Source: MFZZ01 sp964582715
GTDB lineage: Bacteria > Patescibacteriota > Microgenomatia > UBA1406 > GWC2-37-13
Assembly (NCBI GenBank): GCA_964582715.1
Contig: CAZOSM010000001.1
Coordinates: 372,001-436,000 of the forward strand
Direction of reading: 5' to 3'
Length of the DNA stretch: 64,000 nucleotides
Shown: positions 17,573-26,738 of the stretch, piece after piece
Position numbering within the stretch: position 1 is the first letter of the stretch
Layout of the letters: each line of letters begins with the position of its first letter
Notes under the pieces: model-generated
Database searches by the model: none
The model's input: only the letters and a program-made list of their open reading frames with translations
What the model was told of the DNA's origin: nothing
Made by a program: the position numbers and the translations under genes

Positions 17573-18032
17573 TGTTGGTGATCTGAGTTGTTGAAAACTC
17601 TGGTAATAATGGACTTACAACTTTTAATTCTGCATGTACAAGGCTACTCTGATTCTGCTTTTTATCTTTTTTTGAGTCACCCCCAGTGATTGCAATCACA
17701 GCTGGATTTATTTTCTTAACCAATTCAGTATAGTCAGAATCAGATTCAAAAAAAGGTAACAAGATAACGTAATCTACAATTTGGAGCCCGGCCAATATCT
17801 CAGCACGCTGTAATTGTGTATGTACTGGGGCTCTTTTCTTTTTCTTTCTAATAAATTCGTCTGGTTCCAAAGCAATAATAAGCGTGTCTCCTTCATTTTT
17901 AGCATTTTTCAAAAACGTAAAATGCCCATAATGAAGTACATCAAAACAACCACCTGCCAAAACTATCTTTTCTCCTTTTAATTCTGGTGTAAGTTGTTCT
18001 ACATCCTCGTATTTCCATATAGCTGTTTTCAT
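17550..18032 (-). CDS. Cytidylyltransferase-like nucleotidyltransferase
   Basis: The 160-residue Rossmann-type protein carries GGCFDVLHYGHFTFLKNAK with the HxGH active-site motif of the glycerol-3-phosphate cytidylyltransferase/RfaE family. The family's second ISSTxI-like motif is not obvious; instead there is a Lys/Arg-rich IRKKKKRAP and ITGGDSKKDK. Substrate unknown; a nucleotide-sugar or alditol phosphate is plausible. A TATAAT at 18039-18044 (minus) ends 6 nt before the ATG. Confidence 0.83.
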   Translation of the reverse strand: MKTAIWKYEDVEQLTPELKGEKIVLAGGCFDVLHYGHFTFLKNAKNEGDTLIIALEPDEFIRKKKKRAPVHTQLQRAEILAGLQIVDYVILLPFFESDSDYTELVKKINPAVIAITGGDSKKDKKQNQSSLVHAELKVVSPLLPEFSTTQITNNEDIFST

Positions 18033-18132
18033 ATTAGAATTATATTATACCTTGCACTTTAGTTTATATACAGAATACATTGTCATTCTCAGCCAATATT
18101 ATGCTTTATATAAATAAGGTATCCTTTACTAT

Positions 18133-20427
18133 ATGGAACTGATTACCGAAACATACGACAGCGAAGTAAAAGTACTGCTCATTTCTGAACAACACTCATC
18201 TCTACTTGATGCTCTTAAAGCAGAACTCCAACAAATGAATGTACAAGTGTATGTATCTATTGGAGGTAAAGAAGATTACATGAAGTACGATATTATTTTC
18301 TTTCTCAACTATCCATACGTTTTACCTAGCGAGTTTATAGAGCATACAGATAAAAAAATTATATATATTTTTAATAACTATAAAAATAGCCACACGCCAG
18401 AAGAATATAGCAGTTTTGCAGATGAAAGCAATTTTCAGCATGTAAAGATTATTAATCTCCAAACAACCACGGCACACCTTAGTAAAGATATTGAAACAAT
18501 ACTGTGGTTTGCCTTTTCCAGAACCTCTGATACCTACTTACATGTATATCATGAACATCAAAAGTATATACCCAAGAAAAAAGAGAGACGTATCTCTCTG
18601 CCAACATTTTCTCTCAAGACCATAATTAAACCAAAACTCCTGATTAGTATAGGCATATTTCTCCTTTTCATAACACAAATCCTGTTTATACCACCTCTCG
18701 CGTTTGCTTCTCTTATGCATTACTATGCAGGTCAAAATGTACTAAAACGAGATATGGTCACCAGCAAACGGTATTTAGATGCAGCAGATTCCTCACTTCA
18801 ATCTGCTGAAGCTTTGTTTACTTTTCCAAAGCCAATACTCCATTTTTTCTCTATTGCCCTCTTTCCTGAAGATATGATTCAAATTAATGAATCAATAAAC
18901 GACACCCTTCACACTATTCATGAACTAGATACATCTGGTCGTGAATTTGCTGATTTACTTACTATAAAAGAAAAAACTGTATTCGAAAGAGATCAATTGT
19001 ATAAACAAAAAGAAATTATTCTTACACAAGTTGATGAACTCTATAATGAACTGCTCTTTCTGGAAGCTAAAATTCCAACATGGAATGATCAACTAACCAG
19101 GATGAAGACAGAGCTTGGAGATATTATTGCATCACTTGAACATTTACAGGAATTAACACCACATATTGATACTATTTTTGGTAAAGATGAAGAAAAGAAA
19201 TATCTCCTTATGTTTGGGAATAATATGGAGCTGAGACCAGGTGGCGGGTTTATAGGGTCATTTGCAATAGTCAAAATGAAAGATTATTCCATAACAGATA
19301 TGCGTGTCTATGATGTGTATGACGCAGATGGACAACTCACAGAACAGATTGACCCCCCAGCACCAATTGTGGATTATTTAAACCAAACGCACTGGTTTTT
19401 ACGTGATTCTGCCTTTTCCCCTGATTTTGTAGATAACTATGCTGAAGCAAAAAGGTTCCTTGAATTAGAACTTCAGGAAACCAATTTTGATGGAGGTGTA
19501 TTTCTTACTACAACAGCAGTTCAGAATCTTTTAAGCTCAATGAATGGGTTATATATCCCAGATTACAAAGAAACCATTACGAATGATAATTTCTATATTA
19601 AAGCTCAAATGTATGCAGAAGATGAATTTTTCCCAGGCTCTCAACAAAAAAAACGATTCCTAGCTGCAGTTATGAACCAAATGCTTATAGATCTTCCTCA
19701 GGCTTCGTTTACTGATCTTCTTGATATGACTGAAAAATCTTTAAATGAAAAACAGATTGTTTTTTACCTTGAAGATCCAACTGTGCAGGCTTTTATAGAA
19801 GAAAACTATTGGTCGGGCCGGACCTTAACTCCTAAGTGTAATTTGGATGATGCATATAACTGCGTACTCGATTATATCTATTCGTTTGATGCTAATTTAG
19901 GCGTTAATAAAGCTAACTATTTTATTCAAAGACCTACAAAACTAGATATTTCTGTAGATTCAAGAGGTGAAATCACCAATGTATTAACAATACAATACAA
20001 AAATTCTTCCTATGCCGACATTTTCCCTGGGGGGACATACAAAAACTATTTTCAAACCTATCTACCTCCAAATAGTAGAATTCGCTCAATAACAGTAAAT
20101 GATACCGAAGTTGAAGAATATGATGAGACCAATTTTGAGTATAAAACTGTTGGTTTTTTAGTCCAAGTACCACCACAAGAGTCAAAGACTGTGAAGATAA
20201 CCTATACGCTCCCCACAACTATAGTTTCCGGCGATGGTGTATATCAACTTATTTTTCAAAAACAGATCGGCTCACCTAATTATGATTTTCAAGTTTCTTT
20301 TTCCTTTCCTACAAGTATTACAGTTAAAAACAGGAATTTTACTCCTCTTGTAAAGGATGATAAAATCCTCTATAATACCTCCATTTCATCGGATAAAATA
20401 TTCGTGATAGAATTTTCTAAACAATAA
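18133..20427 (+). CDS. DUF4012 membrane-anchored protein
   Basis: The 764-residue protein has an N-terminal domain of about 150 residues, one transmembrane helix near residues 165-190 (LLISIGIFLLFITQILFIPP), a helical region and the DUF4012 domain (from about 330: KYLLMFGNNMELRPGGGFIG, then FLRDSAFSPDF). DUF4012 proteins are common in CPR and actinobacteria and are thought to act at the cell surface; their biochemistry is unknown. A possible -10 (TATCCT, 18120-18125) is 7 nt before the ATG. L25 follows 2 nt downstream. Confidence 0.9.
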   Translation: MELITETYDSEVKVLLISEQHSSLLDALKAELQQMNVQVYVSIGGKEDYMKYDIIFFLNYPYVLPSEFIEHTDKKIIYIFNNYKNSHTPEEYSSFADESNFQHVKIINLQTTTAHLSKDIETILWFAFSRTSDTYLHVYHEHQKYIPKKKERRISLPTFSLKTIIKPKLLISIGIFLLFITQILFIPPLAFASLMHYYAGQNVLKRDMVTSKRYLDAADSSLQSAEALFTFPKPILHFFSIALFPEDMIQINESINDTLHTIHELDTSGREFADLLTIKEKTVFERDQLYKQKEIILTQVDELYNELLFLEAKIPTWNDQLTRMKTELGDIIASLEHLQELTPHIDTIFGKDEEKKYLLMFGNNMELRPGGGFIGSFAIVKMKDYSITDMRVYDVYDADGQLTEQIDPPAPIVDYLNQTHWFLRDSAFSPDFVDNYAEAKRFLELELQETNFDGGVFLTTTAVQNLLSSMNGLYIPDYKETITNDNFYIKAQMYAEDEFFPGSQQKKRFLAAVMNQMLIDLPQASFTDLLDMTEKSLNEKQIVFYLEDPTVQAFIEENYWSGRTLTPKCNLDDAYNCVLDYIYSFDANLGVNKANYFIQRPTKLDISVDSRGEITNVLTIQYKNSSYADIFPGGTYKNYFQTYLPPNSRIRSITVNDTEVEEYDETNFEYKTVGFLVQVPPQESKTVKITYTLPTTIVSGDGVYQLIFQKQIGSPNYDFQVSFSFPTSITVKNRNFTPLVKDDKILYNTSISSDKIFVIEFSKQ

Positions 20428-20429
20428 CC

Positions 20430-21107
20430 ATGACAGATAACTCAACCAACAAAATTACATTACAAGCAGAAGCTCGTGAGACCTTCGGCAAAGCTATTCG
20501 CAAAATGCGAAAAGATGGCAATATTCCTGCAAATATCTATGGCAGTAATTTTGAATCAAAAGCTATCACTGTAAACTCAATTGATTTTCATGCAGTTTAC
20601 AAAGATGCTGGTGAAACAGGAGTTATTTATATTGAAGTTGAGAAAGATTCTATTCCTACCCTTGTAACCGATATCCAATACGATCCAATTAAAGGAACTT
20701 CTCTCCATATTGACTTCAGAAAAGTAGACTTAAATAAGAAAATTGAAGCTAATGTACCATTTGAATTTATTGGTGAGTCAGAAGCCGTCAAGGTAAAGAA
20801 TGGTGTTCTTATTACCCAAATGGACGAAGTAACAGTAGAAGCCCTTCCGGCAAAAATTCCACCTAAAATTGAAGTCGATCTTTCTAAACTGCAAGAAATC
20901 GGAGATGAAATTACACTCGCTGATCTTCCTAAATCTGCAGACTATGAGATTACAGAAGAACCAGAGCGTGTTATCGTTTCTGTAACAGAACACAAAGAAG
21001 AAAATATTGAGCCAGAAACAGTGACCGAAGCTCCAGAAATTACTTCAGAAAAGCCTGAAGATGGTGCTGAAGGTTCAGAAGCTACAACTGGTGAAGCTTC
21101 TGAATAA
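20430..21107 (+). CDS. rplY: Large ribosomal subunit protein bL25 (CTC form)
   Basis: The 225-residue protein has the 5S-rRNA-binding L25 domain at the N-terminus (LQAEARETFGKAIRKMRKDG, then IPANIYG), followed by the TL5/CTC C-terminal beta domain (PFEFIGESEAVKVKNGVLI) and an acidic, low-complexity tail of about 30 residues. Two-domain CTC proteins of this size are standard outside Enterobacteria. It starts 2 nt after the DUF4012 stop and lies 30 bp upstream of aspS. Confidence 0.96.
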   Translation: MTDNSTNKITLQAEARETFGKAIRKMRKDGNIPANIYGSNFESKAITVNSIDFHAVYKDAGETGVIYIEVEKDSIPTLVTDIQYDPIKGTSLHIDFRKVDLNKKIEANVPFEFIGESEAVKVKNGVLITQMDEVTVEALPAKIPPKIEVDLSKLQEIGDEITLADLPKSADYEITEEPERVIVSVTEHKEENIEPETVTEAPEITSEKPEDGAEGSEATTGEASE

Positions 21108-21137
21108 AAACGCGAGTTTTGTGTATAATTACTTCTT

Positions 21138-22532
21138 ATGAAAGACCTTTCAATTATAGATTCACTTGACCATATTGGCGAAGAAATTGAATTATATGGT
21201 TGGGTCGATACAAAGCGTGATCATAAAAAAATTGTCTTCATAGATCTTCGAGACAGAACAGGTAAAATCCAGATAGTTGGTGGTGAAGAATTTAAAGAAC
21301 TTTCTACAGAAGATGTAGTTAAAATCAAAGGGCTTGTGAAACAGCGTCCTGAAAAACTCATTAACCCAAACTTGAAAACAGGAACAATTGAGATGGAAGG
21401 GAAAGAGTTTGAAATTCTTGGTAAAGCTGAGCCATCTCCTATTCCACTAGACACCGACGGTTTAGATATCGAAGAGGAGATGCGTTTGAAATATAGATAT
21501 CTTGATTTAAGAAGAAAACGAATGGCAGATACTATTAAGCTTCGATCCGATTACATCCATGCATTAAGAGAAGGACTTCATAAAAAAGAATTCACAGAGG
21601 TTGAAACACCAATGCTTACTAAATCCACCAAAGAAGGCGCCCGAGACTTTCTCGTACCTTCCCGATTTCAACCAGGTAAGTTTTATGCGCTTCCTCAGTC
21701 TCCACAGCAATATAAACAGCTTTTGATGGTTGCAGGTGTTGAGAAATACTTTCAGTTTGCCCGTTGTATTCGTGATGAAGATCTACGTGCAGACCGTGGA
21801 TTTGAACATACCCAGCTTGATCTTGAGATGAGTTTTGTAAACCGTGAAGATGTTATGAACACAGTAGAAACTCTCGTTAAAAATGCAGTAAATGCCGTTG
21901 GTGGTAAATTACAAAACGATACTTTCCCAGTAATTAACTATGCTGACGCCATCAAAAAGTATGGAGCAGATAAGTTTGATCTGCGTTCAGAAAAAGAAAA
22001 AGAAGAAGGAGTTCTTGCTTTTGCCTGGGTTATAAACTTTCCTTTTTTCAAAAAAGTAGATAAAGCAGATAAAGCAGAAATGGCAGATGGAAAGAGCGGT
22101 TGGACCTTTACTCACAACCCATTTAGTATGCCAATTGCAGAACACCTCGATTGGCACATGAAAGGTGAACATATCGGTGAAATTGTGACAACTCAATACG
22201 ACTTAGTTTGTAACGGATTTGAGGCAGGTGGTGGAAGTATAAGAGCTCATAAACCCGAAATCTTGGAAGCAACTTTTAAGATTATGGGGTATTCTGAAGA
22301 AGAAACAAAAGCAAACATCGGCCACATGCTTGAAGCATTTAAGTATGGCGTACCACCTCATGGAGGAATTGCCTTAGGAATTGATCGTCATGTAATGGTA
22401 CTTGCCAAACAGAATTCACTCAAAGAAGCAATTGCCTTCCCAATGACCTCAACTGGCAAAACTGCTGTCATGGATGCTCCCTCTGTAGTTGATCCAAAGC
22501 AGTTAAAGGAACTCGGCATAAAAGTAAGCTAA
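21138..22532 (+). CDS. aspS: Aspartyl-tRNA synthetase, compact bacterial form
   Basis: The 464-residue class II synthetase has an N-terminal OB-fold, the motif 2 region FARCIRDEDLRADR and motif 3 GGIALGIDR. Bacterial-type signatures are ALPQSPQQYKQLLMVAG and the GSIRAHKPEI block. It is about 120 residues shorter than usual bacterial AspRS because the GAD insertion is essentially missing between the active-site motifs. Whether it charges tRNA-Asn as well cannot be told. A TATAAT (21124-21129) ends 8 nt before the ATG. Confidence 0.96.
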   Translation: MKDLSIIDSLDHIGEEIELYGWVDTKRDHKKIVFIDLRDRTGKIQIVGGEEFKELSTEDVVKIKGLVKQRPEKLINPNLKTGTIEMEGKEFEILGKAEPSPIPLDTDGLDIEEEMRLKYRYLDLRRKRMADTIKLRSDYIHALREGLHKKEFTEVETPMLTKSTKEGARDFLVPSRFQPGKFYALPQSPQQYKQLLMVAGVEKYFQFARCIRDEDLRADRGFEHTQLDLEMSFVNREDVMNTVETLVKNAVNAVGGKLQNDTFPVINYADAIKKYGADKFDLRSEKEKEEGVLAFAWVINFPFFKKVDKADKAEMADGKSGWTFTHNPFSMPIAEHLDWHMKGEHIGEIVTTQYDLVCNGFEAGGGSIRAHKPEILEATFKIMGYSEEETKANIGHMLEAFKYGVPPHGGIALGIDRHVMVLAKQNSLKEAIAFPMTSTGKTAVMDAPSVVDPKQLKELGIKVS

Positions 22533-22561
22533 GGGTTGTTTTTTATAATCACCTGTTTATA

Positions 22562-23479
22562 ATGTCATATATGCCTTTTCGATTCTACTTTTTTCTACTA
22601 TTTTTCTCTTTTTTATTCCTCTTTTACCCTGGTGAACATATTTACTTCAAAATCTTTGCTTACAATCCAGAAGTTTTTGTCGAAGAAGAAGCTATTCAAC
22701 CGATACAGATTCAACCAATACCAGTCACAAATAATGCCCCGGCTCCTTTTGTTTCTGCAGAAGGAGTATATGTTGTTGAACTCGATTCTTTCTCTACTCT
22801 ATACGAAAAAAATAGCCACGTACGCTTCTTCCCAGCCTCCACAACTAAAATCATCACTGCCCTGGTGGCCATAGATTTATATGATCCAAATAGAATTATT
22901 ACGGTCAATCAGGCGTCTATTGAAGGACAGATTATGCACCTGGTCCCCAATGAGCGTATTACCGCAGAAAATTTAATGTATGGTATTTTGGTACATTCTG
23001 GAAATGATGCAGCTTATGCCCTTGCAAATGAGCATGGCTACACAGATTTTATAAGGCTTATGAATGAGAAGGCTGCTTCACTAGGCATGGAGAATTCTGA
23101 GTTTAAAAACCCAGCCGGCCTTGATGAAATGGGTCAGTTAACTACTCCATTTGACCTGGCATTAGCTGGCCGCGAATTGTTACAGCATCCGTATTTAAGA
23201 AAAATGGTTAGTACCAAGGAGATCATTATCTCAGATGTAGACTACCGCTATTTTCATACGCTTACGAATGTAAATAGGTTGCTTGGAGAAGTACAAGGTC
23301 TTGGCGGGCTTAAAACTGGCTATACAGAACTAGCAGGAGAAAACCTTGTAAGCTTTTATCGAAAAGAAAACCACGACTACATCATAGTTATTCTCAAAAG
23401 CCAGGATAGATTCCTAGATACCCGCACTATTGTAGACTGGATTAATACCAATGTAACGTACGTAACTCCACAGTTATGA
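22562..23479 (+). CDS. dacA: D-alanyl-D-alanine carboxypeptidase (PBP5/6 type)
   Basis: The 305-residue S11-family enzyme trims peptidoglycan stem peptides. It has an N-terminal signal/anchor helix (residues 6-24) and all three active-site motifs: STTK in PASTTKIITALVA, SGN in VHSGNDAAYALA, and KTG in GGLKTGYTELAGENL. It lacks the extra C-terminal beta domain and amphipathic anchor of E. coli PBP5, so the N-terminal helix probably anchors it. A TATAAT occurs at 22544-22549. Its stop is one base from the convergent gene end. Confidence 0.94.
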   Translation: MSYMPFRFYFFLLFFSFLFLFYPGEHIYFKIFAYNPEVFVEEEAIQPIQIQPIPVTNNAPAPFVSAEGVYVVELDSFSTLYEKNSHVRFFPASTTKIITALVAIDLYDPNRIITVNQASIEGQIMHLVPNERITAENLMYGILVHSGNDAAYALANEHGYTDFIRLMNEKAASLGMENSEFKNPAGLDEMGQLTTPFDLALAGRELLQHPYLRKMVSTKEIIISDVDYRYFHTLTNVNRLLGEVQGLGGLKTGYTELAGENLVSFYRKENHDYIIVILKSQDRFLDTRTIVDWINTNVTYVTPQL

Positions 23480-23480
23480 T

Positions 23481-24554
23481 TTATTCCTGCAATAAATATT
23501 CTTCAGAAACTGCAGGCACATAGGCAGCAAAATTATTATCTCCTAGAAAGACATATACCGGTTGAAAATACTCCTGATATACAGCAGGGTCATAATATGC
23601 TAGGAATATTTTCTTAATGGCAATCTGTCCAGATTCCTGCCCTGCAGAGACAACATATCCTTTACCTGTTTGTAAATCCTGCCATGCAACATCTGCAGCG
23701 CGCACAGGATACACACCTGTTTGGTCAGTTGAACGTTCTAAAAACTTCATCTGGGCACGTATAATACGCTGACCGGATGGGTTAAAACCAATAAGCGTAT
23801 AGTGTGGACTATTGTAATAAGTAGAAGTTACTACTGGATATCCATTCACATCAGGTCTAAAGAAATCTACTTCTGCCATATTAGAACCTTCAGCATTTTG
23901 TAACGGCCTAATTTCATTGGTATCCCTGTTAAAATTCATATACATAATGTTTTGTGTACCTTTAGATAATTCTTGAGGATACCGTTCCATTCTATTAAAG
24001 AAACTGGTTGAGAGTGAGATAAGTTCGCGGTCAGAAGGTGGCCGTGAACCATCAAAGGTGTTATCTTCCTCTGTTAAAACATAGTCAAAACTAAAGTTAA
24101 AATTTCCCATGTCTATCTCCATTTTCTTTTTTCCATCATCGAATGTGGCAACATTATCTCGTATGACTGGTTTAGTTACCTCTATATCAAACCCAGCACC
24201 ACGTGCCATAAGGTTAACAGTAGAAACAGAGCCAAAGCTGGCTGCAGCTTTTGGAATGAAATAAATAGTTGCTGCCGTTGTAGCATTCTCCACATTGGGC
24301 GTTGCGTCCAGGGTATCTAATATATATGTATAGGTATTTGATGCTTTAGCTTCTGGAATAATCGGAGGTTTTATATTATTAAATGTTGTCACAATCTCGA
24401 CGGGTATAGGTTGTTGAGCTTGCTGATTTTGTTGAGAACCTAGATACAATAGTAATAACTGTACTGCTAAAAAGAGCATAAACACAACAAGTACAAAGAT
24501 GATTACAATTGGAGTAAATTTTTTTGCGTAGTAATTGAGTTCAGTAAGAGTCAT
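23481..24554 (-). CDS. Membrane-anchored protein of unknown function
   Basis: The 357-residue protein has one strong N-terminal transmembrane helix (residues 15-38) followed by a Gln-rich linker and a long, probably extracytoplasmic, beta-rich region with no cysteines that I can see. The pattern NTYTYILDTLDATPNVEN, then TTAATIYFIP suggests repeated beta domains. It is not a family I recognise. It lies opposite dacA and divergent from tRNA-Tyr. Confidence 0.65.
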   Translation of the reverse strand: MTLTELNYYAKKFTPIVIIFVLVVFMLFLAVQLLLLYLGSQQNQQAQQPIPVEIVTTFNNIKPPIIPEAKASNTYTYILDTLDATPNVENATTAATIYFIPKAAASFGSVSTVNLMARGAGFDIEVTKPVIRDNVATFDDGKKKMEIDMGNFNFSFDYVLTEEDNTFDGSRPPSDRELISLSTSFFNRMERYPQELSKGTQNIMYMNFNRDTNEIRPLQNAEGSNMAEVDFFRPDVNGYPVVTSTYYNSPHYTLIGFNPSGQRIIRAQMKFLERSTDQTGVYPVRAADVAWQDLQTGKGYVVSAGQESGQIAIKKIFLAYYDPAVYQEYFQPVYVFLGDNNFAAYVPAVSEEYLLQE

Positions 24555-24619
24555 TTCTTCATGATAGCAGAAACCATTCAGTTAATGAATATTGACTTTT
24601 TATAACGGCACAAGGATGG

Positions 24620-24625
24620 TATAAT
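24620..24625 (+). promoter_or_regulatory. Extended -10 promoter upstream of tRNA-Tyr
   Basis: TATAAT at 24620-24625 is preceded by TGG (TGn extended -10). A TTGACT at 24592 is 22 nt away, too far for a normal -35, so the extended -10 may suffice. Transcription would start near 24632, just before a partial copy of the tRNA-Tyr 5' end. Confidence 0.55.
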
Positions 24626-24638
24626 AGATTTTCAATAA

Positions 24639-24655
24639 CCAGGGGTGCCGGAGTG
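24639..24655 (+). repeat. 17-nt partial copy of the tRNA-Tyr 5' end
   Basis: The 17 nt at 24639-24655 (CCAGGGGTGCCGGAGTG) are identical to the first 17 nt of tRNA-Tyr at 24730-24746, at a spacing of 91 nt. The 74 nt in between do not complete a tRNA: there is no matching CCCCTGG acceptor arm and no tRNA-Tyr anticodon arm. It looks like a truncated duplication or a target-site-type repeat. Confidence 0.8.
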
Positions 24656-24729
24656 ACTTAAGAGCTGTTTGCGAGTGTACACGAGCATTACAGATCTTTA
24701 TGCCGCGGAGGCACAACTTGTATTTATTT

Positions 24730-24812
24730 CCAGGGGTGCCGGAGTGGCCAATCGGAACAGACTGTAAATCTGTCGGCGTATGCCTTCATAGGTTCGAATC
24801 CTATCCCCTGGA
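24730..24812 (+). tRNA. tRNA-Tyr (GTA)
   Basis: The 7-bp acceptor stem (CCAGGGG/CCCCTGG), discriminator A, anticodon stem CAGA/TCTG with loop CTGTAAA, a long class II variable arm (GTCGGCGTATGCCTTC region) and T arm with GGTTCGAATCC are all present. The anticodon GTA and long variable arm both indicate bacterial tRNA-Tyr. CCA is not encoded. Confidence 0.95.
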
Positions 24813-24897
24813 CACGAAGCTTTTCCTTCATAAACAGGTTCCACATTATCCATTGGCTGGACCTCATATAATTAATAAAAATCTGTATAATAAATTA

Positions 24898-26319
24898 ATG
24901 TTTTTAAAAAGACTCTCTCTTTTAGATTTCATTTTTCTTTTTTTTATCTGCATACTTTGTTATTTAATTTTTTTTAAGGACTTAGGCGAATACTCCGTTC
25001 GAATGTGGGATGAGTCAAGAAATGGTGTCAATGCTATAGAGATGTTACGAAATGGAAATCCCATTGTAACCTATTACAATGGTTCACCAGATATGTGGAA
25101 TACGAAGCCTCCTTTATTTATATGGAGTGTAGTTTTATCTTTTCACATATTTGGTATTAACGAATTTGCGCTTCGCTTTCCTTCAGCGCTATCGGCAAGT
25201 TTAGTTGCAATATCAATGTACTTATTTGCCTCAAAGTATCTAAAAAATAAATGGATAGGTATCTTCTCTACTTTAATATTGTTCTCTAGTTTTGGCTTTT
25301 CTGACACTCATATAGGAAGGAGTGGAGATTATGACGCATTGCTGACTTTTTTAACTTTTAATGCCAGTATCTTTACGTTTATATATCTGCAAGACTTGAA
25401 AAATCAAAAGCTGATTAAAGCAACTATTTTTTGGACACTCGCGGTATTAACAAAAGGTATTGCTGGCATACTCTTAATACCGGGAATTTTTGTTTATAGC
25501 ATTTTGACCAAAAAAATAGCTTCGCTTGTAAAGAATAAACAGTTATGGATATCAGTAGGAATATTCCTTTTGTTCGTTGTAGCTTACTATTTGAGTAGAA
25601 ATTTCTTAAATCCCGGATATATGGCAGCCGTCTGGGAAGAAGAACTTTTTGGTCGGGCTACATCCTCCAACACTTCTGAAGGTATGTTTGTATATTATTG
25701 GAAATTACTTACTGAATTCCGCTTCCAATATTGGAGTTATATTGTTCCAGTATCCATTCTTGCTTACTTTTTAACAGACAATAAAACGTACAAAAACTGG
25801 ATACTTTTTTCTTATATTACTATTGTATTTTTCTATATAATTATTTCTTTGACCCAAGCTAAAAACATGTGGTATGATGCTCAGTTATATCCTTTTGCAA
25901 GTTTGCTTATTGCAACATTTGTTATAAAGAGTATTCAAAAACTTCCTAAAATACTATGGATCTTCCCTATCATTTTTCTCTGTTTTTACACTCAAAGATT
26001 TATTCGGACTAACTTAGCATATATTCAAAGACCAGACCTAGAAATAAATACTCCATGCATAAAGTATGGCTATTTTTTAAGAGAAGAAAACATAAAAACT
26101 AAAAATCTATATGGAGTTCATAGTGATCCACAATTCTGTATGCCATTTACTTTTTATATGAGAAAAGAAAATATTCCTACCAAGCAGCTTACTGAAATTG
26201 CTACAGGAGATAGGATTCTCACTTGTGACGATGAAGTTACAACTCAACTCAAGGAACAATTTGGGACAAAAAAGATATTAGATAATGCTAAGGGGTGTGT
26301 TATTGTTGAGTTGCAGTAA
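24898..26319 (+). CDS. GT39-type (ArnT/PMT-like) membrane glycosyltransferase
   Basis: The 473-residue protein has around ten transmembrane helices. After the first it has the GT-C signature VRMWDESRNGVNAIEML with the catalytic-type acidic DE, then NTKPPLFIWSV, as in dolichyl/undecaprenyl-phosphate-sugar transferases. It would transfer a sugar from a polyprenyl carrier outside the membrane. I place the start at ATG 24898, because a TATAAT (24886-24891) ends 6 nt before it and the longer open frame from 24700 would run through the tRNA-Tyr gene. Confidence 0.85.
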   Translation: MFLKRLSLLDFIFLFFICILCYLIFFKDLGEYSVRMWDESRNGVNAIEMLRNGNPIVTYYNGSPDMWNTKPPLFIWSVVLSFHIFGINEFALRFPSALSASLVAISMYLFASKYLKNKWIGIFSTLILFSSFGFSDTHIGRSGDYDALLTFLTFNASIFTFIYLQDLKNQKLIKATIFWTLAVLTKGIAGILLIPGIFVYSILTKKIASLVKNKQLWISVGIFLLFVVAYYLSRNFLNPGYMAAVWEEELFGRATSSNTSEGMFVYYWKLLTEFRFQYWSYIVPVSILAYFLTDNKTYKNWILFSYITIVFFYIIISLTQAKNMWYDAQLYPFASLLIATFVIKSIQKLPKILWIFPIIFLCFYTQRFIRTNLAYIQRPDLEINTPCIKYGYFLREENIKTKNLYGVHSDPQFCMPFTFYMRKENIPTKQLTEIATGDRILTCDDEVTTQLKEQFGTKKILDNAKGCVIVELQ

Positions 26320-26372
26320 TTAAGCCCGCCACCTTTCGATGACGAGCTTATCTTTCATTCTTAATTACTTAG

Positions 26373-26603
26373 TTACTCCATTGCTCCTGCATCGGGAGTA
26401 ATACATGGTGTAATAGGACCTCCACCTACACCAACTTGTGTACCGTTTCTAGTACTCATATCTCTATCTGTTGTGAGGGCCTCGTTTGTACCCCAACCAA
26501 TAAAAAAAGCAAGAGGTAATACGAGTAAAGGCCACCAATTAAATCCTTCATTTTCTTTTCTCATGTCATGCTGTATATCTCTGTTTTCATCATGTACTGC
26601 CAT
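26373..26603 (-). CDS. Small membrane protein with strong SD
   Basis: The 76-residue product has a polar N-terminus with several charged residues, one transmembrane helix (about residues 23-39, NWWPLLVLPLAFFIGWG) and a Gly-rich, two-residue-Pro tail (GVGGGPITPCITPDAG). A perfect AGGAGG stands 10 nt before the ATG, unusual in this window. No family recognised. The upstream gap to 26738 is AT-rich with no other gene. Confidence 0.65.
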   Translation of the reverse strand: MAVHDENRDIQHDMRKENEGFNWWPLLVLPLAFFIGWGTNEALTTDRDMSTRNGTQVGVGGGPITPCITPDAGAME

Positions 26604-26738
26604 ATGATTTCACCTCCTTACGTTTCTAAATTAATAACCTTTTATTTGTAAATTGATACTAATACGCTACTTCAATACCTTTAGTAATAATTAGGTAATA
26701 ATCCGGTAAAACTAAAGCATTGCGTGCTACAATGAATC

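Noticed and set aside
24592..24597. TTGACT as -35 for tRNA-Tyr
   Set aside because: Distance to TATAAT is 22 nt, too long; the TGn extended -10 is a better explanation.
24700..24897. N-terminal extension of the GT39 gene
   Set aside because: The extension lies across the tRNA-Tyr gene, while a TATAAT-N6-ATG at 24886-24900 explains a start at 24898.
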